NCBI GenBank assembly: GCA_028293405.1
Contig: JAQGOW010000419.1
Span: 1-5,724 of the forward strand
Reading direction: 5' to 3'
Length of the DNA stretch: 5,724 nt
From: Verrucomicrobiales bacterium
Lineage (GTDB): Bacteria > Verrucomicrobiota > Verrucomicrobiia > Limisphaerales > Palsa-1400
Below the pieces are notes generated by a model that saw only the letters and a program-made list of their open reading frames with translations, was not told the origin of the DNA and did no database searches. Positions 1-4,694 of this stretch are shown here, in pieces; position 1 is the stretch's first letter; each line of letters opens with the position of its first letter. The position numbers and the translations under genes are program-made.

Positions 1-2
1 CG

Positions 3-578
3 GAATGTAGTCCGTGCGTCAGCGCGAACACATTGCAGAACGCGCGGTTTGGTTCGGCGGGACGGCTCTTGCCGGGAATCGAGTATCGTCTGGAAACCAT
101 CGAAGGCGTTGCGGAAGGCGGACGGCTTTGGGTGCGCGGTCCGAACATCATGCGCGGCTATTTGAATCCGGAAGCGAACGCAAAATTTCTGGCGCTCGGG
201 GGTTGGTATGACACTGGGGACATCGCGAAATTCGACGACGACGGTTACCTCTACATTTTAGGTCGCCTTAAACGATTTGCGAAAGTCAGCGGTGAAATGG
301 TCAGCCTCACCGCGGCCGAAGAAGCGCTGGCAAATGCCTTTCCGCAATTCGGTTTGCGGTTTCAGGTCGCAGTTCTTTCGCGCCAAGACGCGGATCGCGG
401 TGAAGCATTGGTCGCCGTGACGAACGAACCCAAGCTGACGATGGAAGACATCCGCGCTGCCGTGAAAGCAAAAGGGTTGAGCAACTTGTACGTGCCGCGC
501 GAAATCAAATACGTTCACGAGATTCCGAAACTCGGCACGGGCAAGGTGAATCATCGCGAGTTGCAGAAGATAATTTGA
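3..578 (+). CDS. Acyl-[ACP] synthetase / Aas-like AMP-binding enzyme, C-terminal part (5' truncated)
   Basis: This frame is open from base 3 to the TGA at 576-578 and gives about 191 residues; the start codon lies upstream of the window. The first visible residues (ECSPCVSANT) match the end of the adenylate-binding Y-G-x-T-E region. They are followed by FGSAGRLLPGIEYRLE, typical of acyl-ACP synthetases and the synthetase half of Aas. Further ANL-superfamily motifs are YDTGD (207-221), which binds the ribose of AMP; the hinge GRLKRF and KVSGEMVSL (from 261); and PKLGTGK, whose catalytic adenylation lysine is at 543-545. The family activates fatty acids as acyl-AMP and loads them onto ACP or CoA; Aas proteins then re-acylate lysophospholipid at the inner membrane. 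The GEMVSL hinge favours an Aas-type over a classical acyl-CoA ligase. Whether a PlsC acyltransferase or an MFS transporter domain is fused upstream cannot be seen. A later TTG at 33 is internal and not a credible start. Confidence 0.88.
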   Translation, partial: ECSPCVSANTLQNARFGSAGRLLPGIEYRLETIEGVAEGGRLWVRGPNIMRGYLNPEANAKFLALGGWYDTGDIAKFDDDGYLYILGRLKRFAKVSGEMVSLTAAEEALANAFPQFGLRFQVAVLSRQDADRGEALVAVTNEPKLTMEDIRAAVKAKGLSNLYVPREIKYVHEIPKLGTGKVNHRELQKII

Positions 579-635
579 TACCGGTTACTGTCGTCGCATT
601 CCCAAGGACTGATGAAGACGATTACGAACCCGCTA

Positions 636-1187
636 CTAGCGGTGGTATCCGGATGCGTACATGTAAGCAACAATAGCCCCCGCCACACTCGCGATGATTA
701 CGGTATCGGCAATGACGGCAAGGGGCGTGAGTGCGATCTGGGTGCCTTGATGGAAATCCGAGGGATAAACCGGCAGCTCGTAAGGCCCTTTTTGGACACC
801 ATTCACAGTGAGGGAGAACGTTGCTGGTTCGCCAAGGACCGCGTAAATGTTCGTGTTCACGTGGAGTATTTCGGCGTTTGTTTTCACGAACATTGGAATT
901 TGCTGAAGCTGGTTGGTCGCGGGCCGGTCAATGAAGAGGGGCTTACCTACGTTCGAACGATGACCGTTTAGGTAGTAACCTCGGCGGATGACCGATGATG
1001 AGCGTTCGTGCAGTTCGTCATAGACAACGAGCACGTCGTGCTTGGCTTCGGAATAGTAGAGTTGAAGGTTCGGTTGCGGTGAGGGTTCATTGAATGCTTT
1101 TTCTTCCCAGAGGCGTTTGGTCACGCAACCACAACAGAAATACCATGCGAGGAAAACTGCCATGAGGTTCGCGAGTTTCCGATTCAT
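636..1187 (-). CDS. Hypothetical lipoprotein with C-terminal hydrophobic segment
   Basis: Family not recognised. The chosen ATG (1185-1187) gives 183 residues beginning MNRKLANLMAVFLAWYFCCGC, a charged N-terminus followed by a hydrophobic core and a lipobox-like FCCGC with the candidate lipidated Cys at 21. The frame extends upstream to 1301, but that would bury the signal and overlap the start of the divergent gene at 1277. The middle (about 40-145) is soluble and probably beta-rich (LQLYYSEAKHDVLVVYDELHER, split here as YYSEAKHDVLVVY and DELHER; later FSLTVNGVQKGPYELPVYPSD). The C-terminus, about residues 152-177, is strongly hydrophobic (LTPLAVIADTVIIASVAGAIVAYMY), ending in a short polar tail. 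The TPLAVIADTVIIA stretch recalls the conserved end of short YceK/YidQ-type lipoproteins, but this is only a motif resemblance. It is convergent with the upstream synthetase gene and divergent from the BPL_N-like gene. A weak GGA precedes the start. Confidence 0.7.
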   Translation of the reverse strand: MNRKLANLMAVFLAWYFCCGCVTKRLWEEKAFNEPSPQPNLQLYYSEAKHDVLVVYDELHERSSSVIRRGYYLNGHRSNVGKPLFIDRPATNQLQQIPMFVKTNAEILHVNTNIYAVLGEPATFSLTVNGVQKGPYELPVYPSDFHQGTQIALTPLAVIADTVIIASVAGAIVAYMYASGYHR

Positions 1188-1276
1188 TCCGGACCCGATG
1201 ATGTCGAACGGTCGACGGTAAACAATGGCAAACTTCGGGTGTTCACAAGCAAGGTCGATGCTGGTAATCTCCGCCC

Positions 1277-2041
1277 ATGAACGCCCGCATTTTCGCTGCA
1301 CTGCTCTTCTCAGCGCTCACAACTCTTGCTGCTGATACCCGTCACATCCACGTTGCGCTTTACGATGATCAGGGGTCGGCCGGCAAAGGCGTGCCGTGTG
1401 TCTGCACCGAGCTCGGAAAATGCGATGGCATGGAAGTCACCAAAGTTTCCGCGGAACAAATCCGCAATGGTGTTTTAGACAAGTTCGATATCGTCGCCTT
1501 CACCGGCGGCTCAGCAAGTCTCCAGGCCAAAACGCTCGGTGAACAAGGTCGGGCCAATGTGAAAAAATTTATCGAGAAGGGTGGGGGATACATGGGTATC
1601 TGCGCAGGAGCTTATCTGGCGTGCAACGGTTTTGATTGGGCTGTTGGTGTTCTCGATGCGAAAACTGTTTCTCCAAAATGGCAACGCGGGATGGGAATGG
1701 TTCAGATTGAACTCACGGGTGAAGGTCAGAAGCTCCTCAGCCAAACCGGCAAACATTTCGAAGTAAAATATGAAAATGGCCCCATCATTACTCACAACAA
1801 TGGTGTTTTGCCGCCGTTCAAAACACTCGCTGTTTTCCGCACGGAAAAAGCCGAGCACGGCAGTCCTGTTGGTGTGATGGTGAATTCTCCGGCGATCGTC
1901 ACCAGCACTTGCGGCAAAGGCCGCGTCGTCGTCATCAGCCCGCATCCGGAGCAAAGCCAAGGTGCTGAAAGCATGATTCCCGCTGCGATAAAATTGCTGG
2001 TGAACAAAGAACAACGTCTGGTCACTCCACGGAATTCTTAA
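1277..2041 (+). CDS. Exported BPL_N-type glutamine amidotransferase-like protein
   Basis: The 254-residue product starts with a Sec signal peptide (MNARIFAALLFSALTTLAAD, cleavage probably after Ala18 or Ala19), so it should act outside the cytoplasm. The rest resembles the N-terminal domain of eukaryotic biotin-protein ligases (BPL_N), a class I glutamine-amidotransferase-like fold. Visible motifs are the strand HIHVALYDDQG (23-33), DIVAFTGGSA (71-80), the nucleophile elbow GGGYMGICAGAYLA with Cys109, the family-typical YENGP (165-169), and SPHPEQSQG with His223 and Glu225. These complete a Cys-His-Glu triad. No biotin-ligase catalytic domain follows, so this is a stand-alone domain and biotin ligase activity is not implied; the substrate is unknown. 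Other cysteines (41, 43, 49, 116, 212) could form disulfides. The next gene, hpt, begins 57 nt downstream on the same strand. No Shine-Dalgarno sequence is evident; the ATG is chosen because it places the signal peptide at the N-terminus. Confidence 0.85.
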   Translation: MNARIFAALLFSALTTLAADTRHIHVALYDDQGSAGKGVPCVCTELGKCDGMEVTKVSAEQIRNGVLDKFDIVAFTGGSASLQAKTLGEQGRANVKKFIEKGGGYMGICAGAYLACNGFDWAVGVLDAKTVSPKWQRGMGMVQIELTGEGQKLLSQTGKHFEVKYENGPIITHNNGVLPPFKTLAVFRTEKAEHGSPVGVMVNSPAIVTSTCGKGRVVVISPHPEQSQGAESMIPAAIKLLVNKEQRLVTPRNS

Positions 2042-2098
2042 CACCGCCCGCGTGATTTTTCTTTTGCGTCCGCGCCCGTTCGCGTTCAGTTTGCTCGC

Positions 2099-2677
2099 AT
2101 GACGCGAACGCAATGGCGCAATGAGATCGAAAAAGTCCTGATTTCCGAATCGGAAATCGCCCGTCGCGTCACCGAACTGGCCTTGGAAATCGAAAAGGAA
2201 TATTCCGGGCGCGATCTCGTTGTCGTTGCGCTCCTCAACGGCACCGTTCTCTTTCTCGCCGACCTCATCCGCCAACTTTCGTTGCCGCTACGTCTCGATT
2301 TTATCGGCGTATCGAGCTACGGCGCGGGCACAGAATCCGGCAATCTGGTTTTCACGAAAGAGCTGCGTCTCGATGTGAAAGGGCGCGATGTGTTGTTGGT
2401 GGACGATATTTTGGACACCGGCCGCACGTTGACTCGCGTGAAAGCCAAACTGAAAAAGCTCAAACCGCGTCGCATCAAAATCTGCGTCTTGCTCGACAAA
2501 CCGAGTCGTCGTGAAGAATCGGTGACACCTGATTACGTTGGTTTCACAATCCCGAACGAATTCGTGGTCGGCTACGGTTTGGATTTTGCCGAACGTTATC
2601 GCAACCTCCCTTACATCGGTGTCTTACGGCAACACAACAAGCCGGCTCCAAAAAAGAAGAAAAGCGCGCGCAAATAG
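2099..2677 (+). CDS. hpt: Hypoxanthine phosphoribosyltransferase
   Basis: This 192-residue protein belongs to the purine salvage PRTase family, which converts hypoxanthine (usually also guanine) plus PRPP to IMP/GMP and pyrophosphate in the cytoplasm. Hallmarks are LLNGTVLFLADL (45-56) near the pyrophosphate loop; the flexible catalytic loop SSYGAGTES (72-80); the PRPP-binding signature VDDILDTGRTL (101-111) with acidic pair Asp102/Asp103 and probable catalytic Asp106; DKPSRR (133-138), whose Lys134 corresponds to the purine-O6-contacting lysine; and the C-terminal block DYVGFTIPNEFVVGYGLDFAERYRNLPYIGVL (145-176, cited in pieces: DYVGF, PNEFVVGYGLDF, RYRNLPYIGV). Length is normal for bacterial Hpt except for a basic tail (KPAPKKKKSARK). 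All key residues are present, so it should be active. No Shine-Dalgarno sequence is visible before the ATG. It may be transcribed with the upstream BPL_N gene across a 57-nt gap, though no functional link is evident. Confidence 0.96.
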   Translation: MTRTQWRNEIEKVLISESEIARRVTELALEIEKEYSGRDLVVVALLNGTVLFLADLIRQLSLPLRLDFIGVSSYGAGTESGNLVFTKELRLDVKGRDVLLVDDILDTGRTLTRVKAKLKKLKPRRIKICVLLDKPSRREESVTPDYVGFTIPNEFVVGYGLDFAERYRNLPYIGVLRQHNKPAPKKKKSARK

Positions 2678-2690
2678 GCTGCCCTATTTG
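2671..2690. repeat. Perfect 8-bp inverted repeat overlapping the hpt stop codon
   Basis: CAAATAGG (2671-2678) is the exact reverse complement of CCTATTTG (2683-2690), with a 4-base loop CTGC. The left arm contains the hpt stop codon TAG (2675-2677) and the right arm overlaps a TTGACA hexamer (2688-2693). No T-tract follows, so a classical intrinsic terminator is not well supported. It could instead be an mRNA 3'-end stabilising hairpin or an operator for the downstream lipoprotein gene. The structure is seen directly; its function is unknown. Confidence 0.5.
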
Positions 2691-2716
2691 ACAAGGGGCG
2701 CTTGCACGCGTACGTT
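2688..2716 (+). promoter_or_regulatory. Candidate sigma70-type promoter for the downstream lipoprotein gene
   Basis: A perfect TTGACA hexamer (2688-2693) is followed after 17 bases by TACGTT (2711-2716), which matches the TATAAT consensus at three of six positions. The predicted start site would fall only a few bases before the ATG at 2729, giving a very short leader. That agrees with the lack of a Shine-Dalgarno sequence there. The weak -10 makes this tentative. Confidence 0.35.
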
Positions 2717-2728
2717 CTCGCGACGCAC

Positions 2729-3151
2729 ATGAACCGGGTTTTCCAGACTCTCGCCTTTGCTTTGATTGTTTCACTTTTTGCGGGCTGCGTGCGCCAATAT
2801 CCCACCACGCCGCCCGGCGCGCCCGTGAACCTTGGGATCGTCTCGATGCACTTAAAGCCTCAACGTCCGCTGCCGGGAGAACGCTGGCGCGCGACGATGT
2901 TGGTTGAGAATCGCCAAGATGAGATGGCGCAGGACATCGCTTATGTGATTCGTATCCCGGAGCGCAATCTTGAAATCGGTCGAGGTCGCATCGGTAAAAT
3001 TCTTCCGAACGATTCGCTGACGATCACCAGCGACGATGTGCAACTTCCGCCTGGACGATATCAGATCGAAGGCACGTTGTATTTGCCACGGTCGTATCCG
3101 CAATCGGGCAACCAAACCCGAGTCGTTGAAACTGTGACCGTTGGAGAATAA
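2729..3151 (+). CDS. Small lipoprotein with a predicted beta-sandwich domain
   Basis: The product is 140 residues from the ATG at 2729. It begins MNRVFQTLAFALIVSLFAGC, a clear lipoprotein signal with lipobox LFAGC and lipidated Cys20; the residues after it (VRQYP) give no Asp at +2. The frame also opens at a TTG at 2702, but that adds nine residues before the signal peptide and is less likely. A Pro-rich linker (25-32) leads to a domain of about 100 residues with alternating strands: VNLGIVSMHLKP, GERWRATMLVENR, AYVIRIPERNLEIGRG, DSLTITSDDVQLPPGRYQIEG and RVVETVTV. The order of charged, turn and beta segments, and the PPGRYQIEGTLYL signature, recall CARDB or related Ig-like adhesion domains, but the family is not firmly recognised. 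It is probably membrane-anchored and facing the periplasm. It follows hpt by 51 nt and converges with the yidB-like gene. The role is unknown. Confidence 0.82.
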   Translation: MNRVFQTLAFALIVSLFAGCVRQYPTTPPGAPVNLGIVSMHLKPQRPLPGERWRATMLVENRQDEMAQDIAYVIRIPERNLEIGRGRIGKILPNDSLTITSDDVQLPPGRYQIEGTLYLPRSYPQSGNQTRVVETVTVGE

Positions 3152-3152
3152 C

Positions 3153-3175
3153 GTCGGACCGTCAGGCCGTCCGAC
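3153..3175. terminator. Palindrome between convergent genes, possible bidirectional terminator
   Basis: GTCGGAC (3153-3159) and GTCCGAC (3169-3175) form a perfect 7-bp GC-rich stem with a 9-base loop. It sits 1 nt after the stop codon of the lipoprotein gene, and its loop and right arm overlap the last codons and stop of the minus-strand yidB-like gene. On the plus strand only CTTTC follows, so the U-tract is weak; on the minus strand none is evident. Location favours transcription termination for both genes. A short dispersed palindromic element is an alternative. Confidence 0.4.
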
Positions 3176-3563
3176 CTTTCAAAAACGAAAGTCCCTTTTC
3201 CATTAAGCCACCGCCTTCAGGTATCTGTCCATTCGGTGTGAGCTTGTCGATCAGGTTAGGAAGAACCTTCGCCAATCCAGATTTCGTGTCTTCAACAGAC
3301 ATCCCCGAATGACCCGCAATTTGCGAAACGCGGTCCGAACCTAATCCTTGTTCGACTTGGTCCGGGGAAATAGGTTTGTTTTCTCCTTTGCCGACCCACG
3401 ACGAAACTATGTGGCCGAGTCCGTTGGATTCGAATGATTGAACCAACCCCTGCAATCCGCCACCTTGGCCACTACCCAGGACATGAAGGACGCTATTCAT
3501 CAAACCACCACCGTCGGCAGTCGATTCCGTTTGTTTGCCGAGAACTGTGTCGAGTAATCCCAT
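3162..3563 (-). CDS. yidB: YidB-family (DUF937) protein
   Basis: The 133-residue product closely matches the length and layout of E. coli YidB (about 132 residues). Visible conserved elements are the start MGLLDTVLG; a Gly-rich stretch GQGGGLQGLVQSF (32-44); GLGHIVSSWVGKGEN (48-62); the ISPDQVEQGLGSDRV block (65-79); GLAKVLPNLIDKLTPNGQIP (97-115, in pieces GLAKVLPNLID and KLTPNGQIP); and the end GLSFLKG (124-130). No signal peptide or membrane segment is seen. The family's biochemical role is not established. The frame extends 11 codons upstream, but the start is set at 3561-3563 because the Shine-Dalgarno GGAAGGAG lies 7 nt before it and MGLL is the family N-terminus. The start is 1 nt beyond the stop of the ComEA-like gene, so the two are probably translationally coupled. 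The yidB symbol is assigned by family, not by proven orthology. Confidence 0.88.
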   Translation of the reverse strand: MGLLDTVLGKQTESTADGGGLMNSVLHVLGSGQGGGLQGLVQSFESNGLGHIVSSWVGKGENKPISPDQVEQGLGSDRVSQIAGHSGMSVEDTKSGLAKVLPNLIDKLTPNGQIPEGGGLMEKGLSFLKGRTA

Positions 3564-3564
3564 A

Positions 3565-4236
3565 TTATTGCTCCTTCCCGCCTTGTTTCGATTCATGATA
3601 ACCGGCCGCTTCGGCTTCCTTTAGCGTCATATATTTACCTTCCTTCGTATTGCCATACCAACGGTCGCCGAGCCGATGATAGATCTTTGAGTCCGTATTT
3701 ACCCAAACTTTGCCGCTACTTGCGGCTGCAGCGTCTTCGCTTGCCGAACGCGTTCTGGTAGGAGCGGCTGGTTCGGTTCTTTCTGAACGCGACTCCGTCG
3801 TGGTTGATTCGGATGTTTTCGCGCGCGCGCCTGACCTTTTTGAAGGCTGAGGCTCCGTTTGCGTTGCGGGGGCTGCGGCTCCAGCGGCCTCATTTATCCG
3901 CCGGGCACTCGCCAGCGGTTGAATTTTCTGAATGGCTTTGGCGGAAAGCCCCGCCTTCTTCAGGTCTTTAACCGATGAATAAGGCCGGTTGGAAATAATC
4001 TTTTCGGCGGTCGCTTTGCCAACGCCCGGCAAGGTTTCCAGTTCAGTTTCACTCGCCGTGTTGATATCGATTTTTGTGGCCGCCGACGCTTTGTCACTCG
4101 CTTTCCTTTTATCCGAACTCTTTGCGGACGTGCTCTGTTTGGTTCGGGTCGTATCCGCGGCCGAACTGTTAACGCTAAAACCCGATAAGACCAAACCCGC
4201 CACGATCAATCGTAAAAAGATGCCCTTTAGATTCAT
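3565..4236 (-). CDS. Exported ComEA-like helix-hairpin-helix protein with C-terminal WYG/YH domain
   Basis: From the ATG at 4234-4236 the product is 223 residues. It opens with a signal peptide (MNLKGIFLRLIVAGLVLSGF, SVNSSA), cleavable near Ala26. A low-complexity Ser/Lys/Thr-rich linker (about 28-54) follows. Next is a ComEA-type helix-hairpin-helix domain, about 56-116, with IDINTASETELETLPGVGK (57-74 region) and TAEKII; LPGVGKATA is the DNA-contacting hairpin. A second disordered Ala/Thr/Ser/Arg/Glu linker spans 117-175. The C-terminal segment (177-215) has VWVNTDSKIYHRLGDRWYG, then NTKEGKYMTLKEAEAAGYH, a compact motif I have seen recurring at the end of bacterial DNA-related proteins; its function is unknown to me. 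ComEA proteins bind incoming DNA outside the cell membrane during transformation, so DNA binding is a reasonable inference, uptake less so. GGGGGA precedes the start. The longer frame to 4326 would bury the signal and is rejected. Confidence 0.85.
   Translation of the reverse strand: MNLKGIFLRLIVAGLVLSGFSVNSSAADTTRTKQSTSAKSSDKRKASDKASAATKIDINTASETELETLPGVGKATAEKIISNRPYSSVKDLKKAGLSAKAIQKIQPLASARRINEAAGAAAPATQTEPQPSKRSGARAKTSESTTTESRSERTEPAAPTRTRSASEDAAAASSGKVWVNTDSKIYHRLGDRWYGNTKEGKYMTLKEAEAAGYHESKQGGKEQ
3571..3578 (-). promoter_or_regulatory. Strong Shine-Dalgarno of the yidB-like gene
   Basis: On the minus strand GGAAGGAG lies 7 nt upstream of the ATG at 3561-3563. It is inside the last codons of the preceding ComEA-like gene, so ribosomes finishing that gene could re-initiate here. 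It is the clearest ribosome-binding site in the window and fixes the internal start over the longer frame. Confidence 0.75.
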
Positions 4237-4422
4237 AAAATTTCCCCCGTGTCGAAAGCTACGCACAGGTCGCGCGAACACAACGAAGGAATTTCTCTGT
4301 TCTCTGACTTCAGGTTTTGCCACCAAATAGCCACATTTGTGCGGTTTTCACCTACCAAACGGCAATTCGTGAAGCCTGCAAAGACACTAGACGGCAAAGC
4401 TTAAATCCTCTAAGTTTCGCGC
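4237..4422. other. Divergent intergenic region between the ComEA-like gene and xseB
   Basis: These 186 bases must carry the start signals for two divergent transcripts, the ComEA-like/yidB pair leftward and xseB-dxs rightward. A TTAAAT near 4401-4406 could be a -10 element for xseB, but no convincing -35 lies 16-18 bases before it. Leftward, no good hexamer pair was seen. No RNA gene, riboswitch or reading frame is recognisable here. A short imperfect inverted motif (CAAAT at about 4323, ATTTG at about 4334) is too weak to interpret. Confidence 0.4.
4243..4248 (-). promoter_or_regulatory. Likely ribosome-binding site of the ComEA-like gene
   Basis: Read on the minus strand this is GGGGGA, a purine-rich Shine-Dalgarno-like stretch ending 6 nt before the ATG at 4234-4236. 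Its spacing is normal and it supports the start that places the signal peptide at the N-terminus. Pairing to the 16S anti-Shine-Dalgarno is imperfect. Confidence 0.45.
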
Positions 4423-4689
4423 ATGTCAAAGAATTCGGCGTCGGCTGCGGTCGGCGCGAGTGACATACAGAACTTCGCCTTCGAGGAGGCGTTGAAGAAA
4501 CTCGAGTCTATCGTGCAATCGATGGAGTCGCAGGATTTGCCTTTAGAAACGATGCTTGCCCGCTACGAAGAAGGAACCAGACTGGCGCAATTGTGCCAGG
4601 CCAAACTCGCCGAAGCGGAAGTGAAGATTCAGCAAATTGAGAAGAACGCCAAAAGCGAAATGACTCTCAAGCCAGTGCCCGTGCAATAA
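4423..4689 (+). CDS. xseB: Exodeoxyribonuclease VII small subunit
   Basis: The 88-residue product has the whole XseB helical-hairpin signature: FEEALKKLESIVQSME (20-35), QDLPLETMLARYEEG (37-51), then QLCQAKLAEAEVKIQQIE (57-73). The length is typical. Several copies of XseB coat one XseA catalytic subunit to form exonuclease VII, which degrades single-stranded DNA from both ends in repair and recombination; XseB itself is non-catalytic. xseA is not in the window. The first 16 residues (SKNSASAAVGASDIQ) are a poorly conserved, probably disordered lead-in. No Shine-Dalgarno sequence is visible before the ATG. The stop is followed 5 nt later by the dxs start, so the two are almost certainly one operon. 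Confidence 0.95.
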   Translation: MSKNSASAAVGASDIQNFAFEEALKKLESIVQSMESQDLPLETMLARYEEGTRLAQLCQAKLAEAEVKIQQIEKNAKSEMTLKPVPVQ

Positions 4690-4694
4690 CAACT

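Noticed and set aside
612..971. Plus-strand reading frame whose N-terminus (MKTITNPLLAVVSGC) mimics a lipoprotein signal
   Set aside because: It lies wholly opposite the minus-strand lipoprotein gene apart from its first bases. The downstream sequence has no domain-like pattern, whereas the minus frame has a coherent signal, soluble domain and hydrophobic end.
1188..1276. Search for divergent promoters and an operator (GTCGAC palindrome at 1211-1216) between the lipoprotein and BPL_N genes
   Set aside because: No hexamer pair with good matches and 16-18 base spacing was found in either direction, and a lone 6-bp palindrome is expected by chance.
1188..1301. N-terminal extension of the minus-strand lipoprotein to a start at 1301
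   Set aside because: It would overlap the first codons of the divergent BPL_N gene and place 38 residues before the signal peptide.
1511..2275. 254-residue minus-strand frame opposite the BPL_N and hpt genes
   Set aside because: It spans two well-supported plus-strand genes with recognisable motifs; its own translation shows no family signature and is an antisense shadow.
3989..4330. 113-residue plus-strand frame with hydrophobic stretches, resembling a membrane protein
   Set aside because: It is opposite the HhH-domain and signal-peptide coding region of the ComEA-like gene; the hydrophobicity is an antisense by-product.
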